Source of the DNA: Mesobaculum littorinae
Lineage (GTDB): Bacteria > Pseudomonadota > Alphaproteobacteria > Rhodobacterales > Rhodobacteraceae
Direction: 5' to 3'
Assembly (NCBI RefSeq): GCF_004011175.1
Contig: NZ_RQXX01000008.1
Coordinates: 1-64,000, forward strand
DNA length: 64,000 nt
A program made the translations under genes and the position numbers. The notes under the pieces are model-generated. The model saw only the letters and a list, made by a program, of their open reading frames with translations, did no database searches and was not told the origin of the DNA. Within the stretch, counting starts at the first letter, position 1. The number at the start of each line of letters is the position of its first letter. Below, piece after piece: positions 44,643-54,072 of this stretch.

Positions 44643-45455
44643 ATGAACCTGACCCGCCGCGCCGCCTGTTTTGGCCTGACGTCACTTGCCGCCTGCGGCC
44701 CGCGCGAAAGAGCCGCCCCGGTCACTCTGCCGGGCCGCGTGCCCCAGCCCGGGGCGGTGCGGCCGCCCCGCTTCGGCGACCGGGACCCGGTCACGGAGTG
44801 GAGCGGCGGGCCCGCGCCGTCGTCCTACGCCGTCCACGGCATCGACGCCTCGAAGTTCCAGGGCACCATCGACTGGCGCGCGGCGGGGGCTTCGGGGGTG
44901 AACTTTGCCTTTCTCAAGGCGACCGAGGGCGGCGACCGCATCGACCCGCTCTTTGCCGAAAACTTCGCGGGCGCGGCCGCGGCGGGGGTGCCGGTGGGCG
45001 GGTATCACTTCTACTATTTCTGCAACAGCCCCGAGGTTCAGGCGCGCTGGTTCATCCAGAACGTGCCCCGCATCCCCGGTGCCCTGCCCCCCGTCCTCGA
45101 CCTGGAATGGAACCCGTTCTCGCCGACCTGCGTGTCGCGCCCTCCGCAGGCAGAGGTGCGGCGCGTGGCGGAAACCTGGCTGTCGATCGTCTCGCGACAT
45201 TACCAGCAACGCCCCATCGTCTACGTGCCGCTCGAGTTCTGGCGCGACCGGGACGTCAGGCACCTTCCGGCCGACTACTGGTTGCGAAGCGTGGCCAAGC
45301 ATCCCGACGAGGCCTTCGCCGACCGGTCCTGGACGTTCTGGCAATACTCCGGCACCGGGCAGGTGCCCGGGGTCTCGGGCAACTGCGATCTCAACGTCTT
45401 CGGCGGCGGTGCAAGCCTCTGGCGCCGTTGGCTGGCGGCGCGGAGGCACGGCTGA
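44643..45455 (+). CDS. GH25-family lysozyme (muramidase), putative lipoprotein
   Basis: A 270-residue protein with a lipoprotein-like start (MNLTRRAACFGLTSLAACGP, lipobox LAAC) and a glycoside hydrolase 25 domain: HGIDASKFQGTIDWRAAGAS with the first catalytic aspartate, FAFLKATEGG, GVPVGGYHFYYFC, VLDLEWNP with the DxE pair, and SWTFWQYSGTGQVPGVSG then DLN at the end. GH25 enzymes cut the sugar backbone of peptidoglycan. With an anchor it may act in wall turnover rather than as a phage lysin. ATG 44643 is chosen for the signal; a TTG 12 bases upstream is possible. Confidence 0.9.
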   Translation: MNLTRRAACFGLTSLAACGPRERAAPVTLPGRVPQPGAVRPPRFGDRDPVTEWSGGPAPSSYAVHGIDASKFQGTIDWRAAGASGVNFAFLKATEGGDRIDPLFAENFAGAAAAGVPVGGYHFYYFCNSPEVQARWFIQNVPRIPGALPPVLDLEWNPFSPTCVSRPPQAEVRRVAETWLSIVSRHYQQRPIVYVPLEFWRDRDVRHLPADYWLRSVAKHPDEAFADRSWTFWQYSGTGQVPGVSGNCDLNVFGGGASLWRRWLAARRHG

Positions 45456-45530
45456 GCAGGGGTATCGCGCCTGCCCCCCCCGAACGCCCTTCATCGCGAC
45501 CCTTCGCGTCACCGGCCCCCTCCGCGCCCT

Positions 45531-45568
45531 GGCAGGAAGGGTCAGCGGAAGCGCTGACCCTTCCTGCC
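45531..45568 (+). terminator. Perfect 17-bp hairpin downstream of the GH25 gene
   Basis: GGCAGGAAGGGTCAGCG (45531-45547) and CGCTGACCCTTCCTGCC (45552-45568) are exact reverse complements around GAAG. It lies 75 bases past the stop codon. No T-run follows. It has the same build as the hairpin at 10179-10217 but an unrelated sequence. Confidence 0.55.
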
Positions 45569-46529
45569 GAACACGCGGGGATCCTAGGACCTCGTGGCCA
45601 TGCGACACGTCTCGCCCAGCCGGGCGGTGATCCTGCGGCGCGCCTCGACCGTGCAGGGCTGGACACCCGCGACCCGCCCGCAGATGCAGGAGGTGCCGCC
45701 CAGGAGCTCGGTGAAATCGACCTCGAGACCCGGTTGTCCAGGCTTTCCTTCCCGCGCACCTCGTCGTCGAGGTCCGACAACGGCGGTGTTGCAGAACTCT
45801 GGCGTCTGACGTCTCACATCGTGGATCCATGCGGCTAGAGCGCTGGCATGAGCCCCCCGCACGCTACCGCACCCGGACCTGATCCAGCGACAACGCGGCC
45901 CTGCGCAGGCGTGGCTAGATGCCGACCTGAGCAGACCAAGAGATGGCGTGGCTGGCACCGCACGAAGGGCGGTCCGGAGGCCGGACCACCATCGCCCGGC
46001 AGGGCACCGAAGCGCCGGCCGGTGTCATCACCGGCAGGCGGTCCGTAAGGCAGCCGATCGTGGGCATCCTGTCGGGGCGTGTCCACCACACCCGCGTGTC
46101 GCAGTGGCAGGGGGCCCCGGTGGCGGTTACCATGGGTCCGCACGCCTCGGTCGATCCTCGGACCAGGGATGAGGTGTGGATGACCCTAGGCACGCGCTCT
46201 GCCCTGTGCGACCTTATTGCCGGAAGCCACTCGCCGACATGCCTGCCCATCGCCCCGGGACGGCCGCTCAGACGCATGCCACTGGACCGCCTGAAGACCC
46301 TGAGCTGGCCGGCGGGCCGCCGGTCCATGTCAACCGCGCCGACCTTTCGCACCGGAATAGCCCGTCGCAGTCGCCACCTGCCCTGTCTGCGCCGGGATCT
46401 GCATGCAGCGCCAACAGAGCCGGGACGGCCCCTGCCGAGCGCAGGGCACTACTCTAGCCGCAAATCCCGCGCTTTTTGCACAAATTTTAGGCGGCCGCCT
46501 GCAGCGCGACCTTTCTGCCCGGCGACGTA
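45569..46529. other. Gene-poor stretch
   Basis: About 960 bases with no gene I can support. Open frames exist on both strands (for example 45943-46533 plus and 45915-46352 minus) but their translations are arginine, proline and histidine-rich and mirror each other, which is what GC-rich non-coding DNA gives. The minus-strand text around 45790-45830 (WIHDVRRQTPEFCNTAV) reminds me of sequence near some IS ends in related bacteria, but no inverted repeats or transposase domain are visible. It lies between a tRNA/lysozyme pair and a long transport operon and may be decayed DNA. Confidence 0.5.
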
Positions 46530-46557
46530 TTGACACAGGAAGGGCTGCCGGTACGGT
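46530..46557 (+). promoter_or_regulatory. Candidate promoter of the peptide transport operon
   Basis: A perfect TTGACA (46530-46535), 16 bases, then TACGGT (46552-46557). The first gene's ATG is at 46574. An A/T-rich patch at 46465-46495 (GCTTTTTGCACAAATTTTAG) just upstream could be a regulator site. The GntR-family protein at the end of the operon is the natural candidate to act here. Confidence 0.5.
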
Positions 46558-46573
46558 CGCAACCAATCAAGCA

Positions 46574-47596
46574 ATGGTTGGACAATTGGTTCAGAACACC
46601 TCCCCCTCCTCGCAGCCGCTTCTCGACGTCCGGGCGCTCAGCCTGGGGTTCGGGGCGTCGGAGACGAACCTGCTCGACGGCGTGCGCTACTCGGTCGACG
46701 CCGGCGAAACGCTGTGCATCGTCGGCGAATCCGGCTGCGGCAAGAGCGTCAGTTCGCTGGCCATACTGGGGCTTCTGCCCAAGGGCGTCGCCCGCATCCG
46801 CGAGGCCGACATCCGGTTCCGCGGCGAGGTCTACGACCTGTCCGACCCGTCCGCCCTGCGCCGTCACCGCGGCGCGGACATCGCGATGATCTTTCAGGAG
46901 CCGATGACCTCGCTCAACCCGGCGTTCAAGGTGGGCGAGCAGATCGCCGAAGCCGTGCGCGCCCATAACGACGTCAGCAAGTCCGAGGCGCGCGCCCGCG
47001 CGGCGCAGATGCTGGCCCGTGTCGGCATCCCTGCCCCCGAGGCGCGGATGAACGAATATCCGCACCAGCTGTCGGGCGGCATGCGCCAGCGGGTGATGAT
47101 CGCAATGGCGCTGGCCAACGACCCGGCCCTCCTGATTGCCGACGAACCCACCACCGCGCTGGACGTGACGATCCAGAGCCAGATCCTAGACCTGATCCGC
47201 GATCTGCAGGCCGAAACCGGCATGGGCACCATCATGATCACCCACGACCTGGGTGTGGTGGCCGAAATCGCCGACAAGGTGGCCGTGATGTACGCGGGCG
47301 TCATCGTCGAAAGCGGCCCCGCCGCGGCGATCTTCAACGACCCGCAGCATCCCTACACCATCGGGCTGATGTCCTCGATGCCCAGCCTGACCGGCCCCCG
47401 CCACAGGCTGGCAACGGTGCCCGGGACGGTGCCGACGATCGAGACGATGCCCAAGGGATGCCGGTTCTCGTCGCGCTGTCCCTTCGCGCAGCCCGTCTGC
47501 ACCACTCCGCCGCCTGAACGGAGCTTCGGCGCGGGCCACACCGCGCTGTGCCATTTCGCCCCCCTCGACGCGATGCTGGAGCAAAGCGATGGCTGA
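46574..47596 (+). CDS. Peptide ABC transporter ATP-binding protein (DppD/OppD-like)
   Basis: A 340-residue ATPase, one of two that drive the importer encoded here. Walker A is GESGCGKS (51-58), signature [15 protein letters not shown], Walker [13 protein letters not shown] and the switch [10 protein letters not shown]. The C-terminal oligopeptide-type region carries the cysteines [14 protein letters not shown], which in DppD/OppD proteins hold an Fe-S cluster or form a structural knot. ATG 46574 is preferred over upstream starts since the predicted promoter would otherwise lie inside the gene. Overlaps the second ATPase by eight bases. Confidence 0.9.
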   Translation: MVGQLVQNTSPSSQPLLDVRALSLGFGASETNLLDGVRYSVDAGETLCIVGESGCGKSVSSLAILGLLPKGVARIREADIRFRGEVYDLSDPSALRRHRGADIAMIFQEPMTSLNPAFKVGEQIAEAVRAHNDVSKSEARARAAQMLARVGIPAPEARMNEYPHQLSGGMRQRVMIAMALANDPALLIADEPTTALDVTIQSQILDLIRDLQAETGMGTIMITHDLGVVAEIADKVAVMYAGVIVESGPAAAIFNDPQHPYTIGLMSSMPSLTGPRHRLATVPGTVPTIETMPKGCRFSSRCPFAQPVCTTPPPERSFGAGHTALCHFAPLDAMLEQSDG

Positions 47597-48731
47597 GCCG
47601 ATCCTGACCGCCACCAACCTCGTGCGTCATTTCGATGTCGGCGGGTCGCTGTTCGAGAAACCACGCAAGCTGCGCGCGGTCGACGACGTGTCGCTGACCG
47701 TCAACACGGGCGAAACCCTCGCCATCGTGGGGGAATCGGGCTGTGGCAAGTCCACGCTGGCACGGATGCTGATGCGGCTGATCGCGCCCACCTCGGGGCG
47801 GATGACCTTCGAGGGGCGACAGATCGACCAGGCCAGGGGCCGCGCGCTGACCGAGTTGCGGCGCGACATGCAGTTCATCTTCCAGGATCCCTTCAGCTCG
47901 CTGAACCCGCGGCTGACAGTGGGGCGGCTGGTTGGCGAACCGCTGGAAACCCACGCGCCCGCCCTGTCGGCCCGCGACAGGCGCGCAAGGGTGGCCGAGC
48001 TTCTGACGCAAGTCGGCCTGCGGCCCGAACACACCGACCGGTATCCGCACGAATTCTCGGGCGGTCAGCGCCAGCGCATCGGCATCGCCCGCGCGCTGGC
48101 CTCGGGACCGAAGCTTCTGATCGGGGACGAACCCGTCTCGGCTCTGGACGTCAGCGTGCAGGCGCAGGTGATCAACCTGCTGGCCGACCTGCGCGACCGG
48201 CTGTCGCTGACCCTCGTGGTCATCGCCCACGACCTTGCCGTCATCCGCTACATGAGCGACCGCGTCGCGGTGATGTACCTGGGCCGCATCGTCGAAGAGG
48301 GCCCGACCGACGAGATCTTCGCCCGGCCCCGGCACCCCTATACCATCGCGCTTCTGTCGGCGATCCCGGTGGCCGAACACGGCCGCATCAAGCAGAAGGT
48401 CGAGCTGGCGGGCGAGATGCCCAGCCCCATCGACCCGCCATCGGGCTGCCGGTTCCACACCCGCTGCCCCTTTGCGCAGGACCGCTGCCGGGCTGAGACG
48501 CCGCAGCTGCGCGACACCGGGCTGGCGCCGGGCCACGGCGCCGCCTGCCACTTCTTCGAAGAGATCGCCCGCGACGCCGTCCCGCCCGCGCAGGGCGCGG
48601 GCACGGGGATGACCGACGGCGCCCGCGCGCGGTTCGCGCTTTACGCCCAGGCGCTGGCCGGGCGGACCACGCGACCCCGCGCCGATGCCCCGCCGCTCCC
48701 CGGCGCCCAGCCGAATGTCGCCACCCGGTGA
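47589..48731 (+). CDS. Peptide ABC transporter ATP-binding protein (DppF/OppF-like)
   Basis: The 380-residue partner ATPase. Walker A GESGCGKS (48-55), the long QFIFQDPFSSLNPRLTVGRL Q-loop typical of OppF/DppF, signature FSGGQRQRIGIARAL, Walker B LLIGDEPVSALDVSVQ and switch IAHDLAVIRYMS. A cysteine region CRFHTRCPFAQDRC is again present. The last 60 residues are a longer, less ordered tail than usual. It is followed after 92 bases by the binding-protein gene. Confidence 0.9.
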   Translation: MAEPILTATNLVRHFDVGGSLFEKPRKLRAVDDVSLTVNTGETLAIVGESGCGKSTLARMLMRLIAPTSGRMTFEGRQIDQARGRALTELRRDMQFIFQDPFSSLNPRLTVGRLVGEPLETHAPALSARDRRARVAELLTQVGLRPEHTDRYPHEFSGGQRQRIGIARALASGPKLLIGDEPVSALDVSVQAQVINLLADLRDRLSLTLVVIAHDLAVIRYMSDRVAVMYLGRIVEEGPTDEIFARPRHPYTIALLSAIPVAEHGRIKQKVELAGEMPSPIDPPSGCRFHTRCPFAQDRCRAETPQLRDTGLAPGHGAACHFFEEIARDAVPPAQGAGTGMTDGARARFALYAQALAGRTTRPRADAPPLPGAQPNVATR

Positions 48732-48823
48732 CGGGCCATTCCGCAGACCGGCCCCCCGGGCCACCCCACAGCCAAGAACCGCCCCGCCAAGGGCGGCGTA
48801 CCGCAACAAAGGAGATAACACCC

Positions 48824-50338
48824 ATGACCCTTTTCCGCCTCACCCTCGGCGCCGCCCTGCTGGGGGCCACCGCGCTGGGCGCACAGGCCCAGGACCTGCG
48901 CATCGGACTGGCCTCGGACGCCGACGTTCTGGACCCCGACCAGTCGCGCACCTTCGTCGGGCGCATCGTCTACACCGCGCTCTGCGACAAGCTGGTCGAC
49001 ATCACGCCCGAGCTTGAGATCGTGCCGCAGCTGGCGACCGAGTGGAGCTTCAACGACGACAACACCGCGCTGACAATGACCCTGCGCGAAGGCGTGACCT
49101 TCCACGACGGCACCGCCTTCAACGCCGAGGCCGTGGCCCGCAACATCGAGCGCAGCCAGACGCTGGAGGAAAGCCGCCGCAAGTCCGAGCTGTCGTCGAT
49201 CGACAGCGTCGAGGTGCTGGGCGACTACGAGATCCGGTTCAACCTGACCCAGCCCGACGTGACCGTGCTGGCGCAGCTGGCCGACCGCGCGGGCATGATG
49301 ATCTCGCCCGATGCCGCCGACGAGGCCGGCACCGATTTCGGCCTGAACCCGGTCTGCTCGGGGCCCTTCAAGTTCGAAGAGCGTGTCGCGCAGGACCGTA
49401 TCACGCTGTCCGCCTTCGCCGACTACTGGAACGCCGACGAGATCCACCTCGACAGCGTGACCTACCTGCCGATCCCCGACACCACGGTGCGGCTGGCCAA
49501 CCTGCAGTCGGGCGATCTGGACATCATCGACCGGCTGGGCGCCACGGATCTTGAACAGGTCCGTTCGGCCGGGGGGATCACCGTCGAAGAGGCCGTTTCG
49601 CTGGGCTACCAGGGGATCACCTTCAACATCGACAACGGCGACCGCGGCGACAACCCGTGGGGCAACGACGCGCGACTGCGCCGGGCGTTGGGACTGGCCG
49701 TGGGCCGCGACATCATCAACCAGGTGGTGTTCAACGGCGCCTTCCGGGCCGGCAACCAGCCCTTCCCCCCCAGCTCTCCCTGGTACGACGCCGAGATCCC
49801 CGTGCCCGAGCGTGATGTCGAGGCGGCGCGCGCCCTGCTGGAAGAGGCCGGGTATCCCGACGGCATCAGCCTTGAGGTGCAGGTGCCGAACCGGCCCGAG
49901 AACATGCAGCTGATGCAGGTGGTGCAGTCGATGGCCTCCGAGGCCGGGATCGACGTCCAGATCACCTCGAAGGAATTCGCCACCATGCTGCAGGACCAGT
50001 CCGCGGGCGATTTCACCGCCAGCCAGGTCGGCTGGTCGGGCCGCATCGATCCCGATGGCAACATCCACGGCTTCGTGACCACCGGCGGCGGTCTGAACGA
50101 CGCGGGCTATTCCAGTGACGAGGTCGACCGGCTTCTGAACGAGGCCCGCACCGTGTCGGACGACGCCGAGCGCAAGGCGCTTTACGACCAGGCGCAGGCG
50201 ATCCTGAACGAGGACATGCCGATCCTCTACCTCTATCACCAGACGTGGCTGACCGCGCTGGACGACGCGATCGAGGGCTTCGTCGCCTATCCCGACGGGA
50301 TGATGCGCCTCGAAGGCGTGACCAAGACCGAGGGCTGA
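48824..50338 (+). CDS. Peptide ABC transporter substrate-binding protein (family 5)
   Basis: A 504-residue periplasmic binding protein. The signal peptide is MTLFRLTLGAALLGATALGA, cut after AQA. The family 5 signature is partly visible in LTMTLREGVTFHDGTAFNAEAVARNIER, and GPFKFEERVAQDRITL and NIHGFVTTGGG follow the usual DppA/OppA plan. It should bind a peptide or peptide-like compound; the genes downstream suggest a gamma-glutamyl peptide. RBS AAAGGAGAT before ATG 48824 is strong, as expected for a protein needed in excess. Confidence 0.92.
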   Translation: MTLFRLTLGAALLGATALGAQAQDLRIGLASDADVLDPDQSRTFVGRIVYTALCDKLVDITPELEIVPQLATEWSFNDDNTALTMTLREGVTFHDGTAFNAEAVARNIERSQTLEESRRKSELSSIDSVEVLGDYEIRFNLTQPDVTVLAQLADRAGMMISPDAADEAGTDFGLNPVCSGPFKFEERVAQDRITLSAFADYWNADEIHLDSVTYLPIPDTTVRLANLQSGDLDIIDRLGATDLEQVRSAGGITVEEAVSLGYQGITFNIDNGDRGDNPWGNDARLRRALGLAVGRDIINQVVFNGAFRAGNQPFPPSSPWYDAEIPVPERDVEAARALLEEAGYPDGISLEVQVPNRPENMQLMQVVQSMASEAGIDVQITSKEFATMLQDQSAGDFTASQVGWSGRIDPDGNIHGFVTTGGGLNDAGYSSDEVDRLLNEARTVSDDAERKALYDQAQAILNEDMPILYLYHQTWLTALDDAIEGFVAYPDGMMRLEGVTKTEG

Positions 50339-50354
50339 GGCCCGTCCCCCTCCT

Positions 50355-50382
50355 GCCCCCTCCCCAGTTCCGGGGAGGGGGC
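50355..50382 (+). other. Intercistronic hairpin between binding protein and permease genes
   Basis: GCCCCCTCCCC (50355-50365) and GGGGAGGGGGC (50372-50382) are exact complements around a six-base loop. It lies 16 bases after the binding-protein stop. Hairpins here are common in ABC import operons: they slow 3' decay of the binding-protein mRNA and lower permease levels. No T-run, so not a full terminator. Confidence 0.6.
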
Positions 50383-50408
50383 GCTTCGAACACCGAGGAC
50401 CCGCCCAG

Positions 50409-51350
50409 ATGCTGTCGTTCATCCTGCGCCGCCTGCTGATCGCGATCCCGACGATCATCCTGATCTCGATCTTCGTCTTCGCGCTGCAGAAATTCCTTCC
50501 CGGCGATCCGATCCTCGCCATGGCGGGCGAGGAACGCGACCCCGAGACCATCGCCTTTCTGCGCGAGAAATACCGGCTGAACGATCCGATCCCGCTGCAG
50601 TACCTGACATGGGTCGGCAACGCGCTGGCGGGCGATCTTGGCATTTCGCTGCGCACCAACCAGCCGGTGCTCGAGCTGATCGGTGAAAAGCTACCCGTGA
50701 CGATCCAGCTTGCGACGATGGCGATGATCTTCGCGATGGTCATCGGCATTCCCGCGGGAATCCTGTCGGCGGTCCGCAAGGGCACCGTCATCGATTACGC
50801 GGCCAACGTCATCGCCCTGTCGGGACTGTCGATCCCGAATTTCTGGCTGGGCATCATGCTGATCCTGCTGCTCAGCGTGAAACTGCAGTTGCTGCCCGCC
50901 AGCGGCTACGTGCCCTTTGCCGACGATCCCCTGCGGTCGATCCAGGTGATGGTGATGCCGGCCTTCGTGCTGGGCACCGCGCTCGCGGCGACGCTGATGC
51001 GGCACACCCGCTCGGCGATGCTGAGCGTGCTGACCTCGGACTACGTGCGCACCGCGCGGGCCAAGGGGCTGTCGGAACGGCGGGTGATCCTGAAACACGC
51101 CTTCCGCAACGCGCTGACGCCCATCGTCACGCTGTCGGCGCTGCTTTTCGGCGAACTGATCGCGGGCGCGGTGCTGACCGAACAGATCTTCACCGTGCCG
51201 GGCTTCGGCAAACTGATCGTCGATGCCGTGTTCAACCGCGACTACGCCGTCGTGCAGGGCATCGTGCTGGTCACCGCCGTGGGCTTCATCGTGATGAACC
51301 TGCTGGCCGATGCCGCCTACGTCCTGCTCAACCCGCGTCTGAGGAGCTGA
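50409..51350 (+). CDS. Peptide ABC transporter permease (DppB-like)
   Basis: A 313-residue inner-membrane permease with about six helices. The N-terminal MLSFILRRLLIAIPTIILIS and FLPGDPILAMAG and the coupling EAA loop DYVRTARAKGLSERRVILKH (then AFRNALTPIVT) are typical of DppB/OppB. It pairs with the DppC-like permease encoded four bases later. GAACACCGAGGA upstream gives an RBS for ATG 50409. Confidence 0.93.
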   Translation: MLSFILRRLLIAIPTIILISIFVFALQKFLPGDPILAMAGEERDPETIAFLREKYRLNDPIPLQYLTWVGNALAGDLGISLRTNQPVLELIGEKLPVTIQLATMAMIFAMVIGIPAGILSAVRKGTVIDYAANVIALSGLSIPNFWLGIMLILLLSVKLQLLPASGYVPFADDPLRSIQVMVMPAFVLGTALAATLMRHTRSAMLSVLTSDYVRTARAKGLSERRVILKHAFRNALTPIVTLSALLFGELIAGAVLTEQIFTVPGFGKLIVDAVFNRDYAVVQGIVLVTAVGFIVMNLLADAAYVLLNPRLRS

Positions 51351-51354
51351 AGCC

Positions 51355-52266
51355 ATGGCCCAGGCCGCAACCCCCATCACCATCGACGCCGAAAGCGCGC
51401 ATGATCCGGTTCTGGACCCCGTGCTGGATCGCCGACCCGAGAACCGGGTGTGGAAGAAGTTCCGCAGCCACCGTTCGGCCGTTCTGGGCGGGATCATCGT
51501 GGCGTTCTTCATGGGCATGGCGCTGGCCGCGCCGCTCCTGCCTATCCCCGACCCCACGGCGACTGACTGGGGCGCGGTGCGCCAGGCGCCTTCGGCCGCG
51601 CATCCCCTCGGCACCGACGAAATCGGGCGCGACGTGCTGTCGCGGCTGGTCTGGGGCGCGCAAGCGTCGCTTCTGGCGGGCGTGATCTCGGTCCTGATCG
51701 CGGTCTGCGCGGGCGTGCCGCTGGGCATCGCGGCAGGCTATTTCGGCGGCTGGACCGACGCCATCATCTCGCGCTGCACCGAGGCGATGCTGGCCGCGCC
51801 CTTCCTGATCCTCGCCATCGCGCTGGCGGCCTTTCTCGGGCCGTCGCTGACCAACGCGATGATCGCCATCGGCATCTCGGCCACCCCGCTCTTCGTGCGG
51901 CTGACCCGCGGACAGGTGCTGTCGGTCGCGGCCGAGGATTACGTGGACAGTGCCCGCGCCATCGGGCTGCCGACGCGCAAGATCCTGGGCCGCTACATCT
52001 TTCCCAACATCCTGCCGCCAGTCCTGGTGCAGGCGACGCTGACGATCGCCACCGCGATCATCGCCGAAGCGTCGCTGTCGTTCCTGGGCCTCGGCCAGCA
52101 GCCCCCGGCCCCGTCCTGGGGGTCGATGCTGAACACGGCGAAGAACTTCCTGAACCAGGCGCCCTGGATGGCGCTGTGGCCGGGCATCGCGATCTTCCTC
52201 GTCGTGCTGGGATTCAACCTGCTGGGCGACGGGCTGCGCGACGCGCTCGATCCCCGCGACCACTGA
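51355..52266 (+). CDS. Peptide ABC transporter permease (DppC-like)
   Basis: A 303-residue permease. The N-terminus has a soluble stretch of about 40 residues, then the first helix (AVLGGIIVAFFMGMALAAPL), the HPLGTDEIGRDVLSRLVWG motif diagnostic of DppC/OppC, and the EAA loop EDYVDSARAIGLPTRKILGR. The GAGGAGCTGAAGCC before ATG 51355 is a good RBS that lies partly inside the dppB-like stop region. It completes the five-part importer. Confidence 0.93.
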   Translation: MAQAATPITIDAESAHDPVLDPVLDRRPENRVWKKFRSHRSAVLGGIIVAFFMGMALAAPLLPIPDPTATDWGAVRQAPSAAHPLGTDEIGRDVLSRLVWGAQASLLAGVISVLIAVCAGVPLGIAAGYFGGWTDAIISRCTEAMLAAPFLILAIALAAFLGPSLTNAMIAIGISATPLFVRLTRGQVLSVAAEDYVDSARAIGLPTRKILGRYIFPNILPPVLVQATLTIATAIIAEASLSFLGLGQQPPAPSWGSMLNTAKNFLNQAPWMALWPGIAIFLVVLGFNLLGDGLRDALDPRDH

Positions 52267-52279
52267 TGCGAGACGTTTC

Positions 52280-54070
52280 ATGACCAAGTTCACCACCCGC
52301 CCCGATATCCGCGGCACCTTCGGCGTCGTCACCTCGACCCACTGGATCGCCTCGGCCGTGGGGATGTCGATCCTGGAAAAGGGCGGCAACGCCTTCGATG
52401 CCGCCGTGGCCACGGGCCTCGTGCTGCAGGTGGTCGAACCCCACCTCAACGGGCCCGCCGGCGACCTACCGGCAGTCTTCCACAGCGTTGCCAGCGGCGA
52501 CGGCGTCGTCGCGGCGCAGGGCCCCGCCCCCGCCGCAGCGACGATCGAGCACTATCGCGCGCAGGGGATCGAGCTGATCCCCGGCTCGGGCCTTCTGTCG
52601 ACCGTGGTGCCCGGCGCCTTCGACGGCTGGATGCTGATGCTGCGCGACGAGGGCACGATGACCCTGCGCGAGGTGATGACCCCCGCCGTCGACTACGCCC
52701 GCGACGGCCACCCGATGCTGCCCCGTGTCGCCGACCAGATCGCCGGCCTGGCCGAGTATTTCGCCGCCGAATGGCCATCGGCAGCCGAGGTCTGGGTACC
52801 GGACGGCAACGCCCCGCACGCACATGCGCTGTTCCGCAACCCAGGCCTGGCCCACACCTACCAGCGGCTGATCGAAAGCGGCGAGGCGGCGGGAGACGAC
52901 CGGATCGCCCAGATCGACGCCGCGCGCGGCGAATGGGCCGAAGGCTTCGTCGCAAAGGCCATCTTCGACTACCTGGAGACGGCCGAGGTGCACGACGTCT
53001 CCGAGCGTCGCAACCGCGCCGTGCTGGCGCCGTCGGACATGGCGACCTGGCGCGCCGCGATCGAGCCGCCCACGCAATATACCTACCACGGCTGGACCCT
53101 GTCGAAGACCGGGCCCTGGGGGCAAGGCCCGGTGCTGCTGCAATCCCTCGCCATCCTGAAGCACTTCGACCTGGGCGCGATGGACCCGCTCGGCGACGAG
53201 TTCGTGCACACCGTGATCGAGGCGATGAAGCTGTCCTACGCCGACCGCGAGGCCTATTACGGCGATCCCGACCAGTCCGAGATCCCGATGGAGCACCTGC
53301 TGTCGGACGCCTACAACGCCGAGCGGGCCAAGCTGATCGGAGCCGACGCCTCGACCGAGCAGCGCCCGGGCCGGGTGCCGGGGTTCGAGCACCAGGCAGA
53401 TGCCTACATCGCCCGTGCCGCGCGGGATTTCGGCGTGTCGGACGTCGGCGCGCAGGAACCGACGATGGCGCACCTGACCGACCGCAAGGGCGACACGGTG
53501 CATCTCGACGTCATCGACCGCTGGGGCAACTGCGTCGCGGCCACACCCTCGGGCGGGTGGCTGCAGTCGAACCCGGTGATCCCGGGGCTGGGCTTTCCGC
53601 TGAATTCGCGCGCCCAGATGTTCTGGCTGGAGGAGGGGCTGCCCACCTCGCTCGCCCCCGGGCGCCGGCCGCGCACCACCCTGACCCCGACGCTGGCGGT
53701 GCACGAGGACGGCACGCGCCTCGTCTTCGGCACGCCGGGCGGGGACCAGCAGGACCAGTGGCAGCTGATCTGGTTCCTGCGCTACGTGCATCACGGAATG
53801 GGTATGCAAGAGGGCATGGATTCGCCATTGTTCCACACCATGCATTTCCAGGGCTCCTTCTACCCGCGTGCGGTCAAACCGGCCGAGATGATGATCGAAC
53901 CCGCCATCGGCGAAGCGTGCATCGACGCCCTGCGGGCCCGCGGACACAAGGTGACGGTGGCTGGCGACTGGACCGTCGGGCGCCTGACCGCGGCCCGTCG
54001 CACGCCCGACGGCGCCCTGACGGCCGCCGCCACCCCGCGCCTGATGCAGGCCTACGCGGTGGGGCGGTAA
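52280..54070 (+). CDS. Gamma-glutamyltransferase family protein
   Basis: A 596-residue Ntn-hydrolase that in this family cleaves gamma-glutamyl bonds (glutathione, gamma-glutamyl peptides) or related amides. The N-terminal half opens GTFGVVTSTHWIASAVGMSIL followed by GGNAFDAAVATGLVLQVVEPH. The autocatalytic cleavage site is DRKGDTVHLDVIDRWGN with the nucleophile threonine at residue 406. GLGFPLNSRAQMFW and GRRPRTTLTPTL are the family's other signatures. There is no signal peptide, so unlike E. coli Ggt this enzyme should stay in the cytoplasm, fitting a role after uptake. Lies 13 bases after the dppC-like gene. Confidence 0.9.
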   Translation: MTKFTTRPDIRGTFGVVTSTHWIASAVGMSILEKGGNAFDAAVATGLVLQVVEPHLNGPAGDLPAVFHSVASGDGVVAAQGPAPAAATIEHYRAQGIELIPGSGLLSTVVPGAFDGWMLMLRDEGTMTLREVMTPAVDYARDGHPMLPRVADQIAGLAEYFAAEWPSAAEVWVPDGNAPHAHALFRNPGLAHTYQRLIESGEAAGDDRIAQIDAARGEWAEGFVAKAIFDYLETAEVHDVSERRNRAVLAPSDMATWRAAIEPPTQYTYHGWTLSKTGPWGQGPVLLQSLAILKHFDLGAMDPLGDEFVHTVIEAMKLSYADREAYYGDPDQSEIPMEHLLSDAYNAERAKLIGADASTEQRPGRVPGFEHQADAYIARAARDFGVSDVGAQEPTMAHLTDRKGDTVHLDVIDRWGNCVAATPSGGWLQSNPVIPGLGFPLNSRAQMFWLEEGLPTSLAPGRRPRTTLTPTLAVHEDGTRLVFGTPGGDQQDQWQLIWFLRYVHHGMGMQEGMDSPLFHTMHFQGSFYPRAVKPAEMMIEPAIGEACIDALRARGHKVTVAGDWTVGRLTAARRTPDGALTAAATPRLMQAYAVGR

Positions 54071-54072
54071 GC

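Noticed and set aside
45915-46533. Overlapping frames on both strands (45943-46533 plus, 45915-46352 minus)
   Set aside because: Neither looks like a protein family, both have odd composition, and they mirror each other; kept as a gene-poor region.
44273-46573. Prophage or genomic island integrated at tRNA-Gln
   Set aside because: No integrase, no repeat of the tRNA 3' end and no phage structural genes are visible; the GH25 protein has a lipoprotein signal, which does not fit a phage lysin well.
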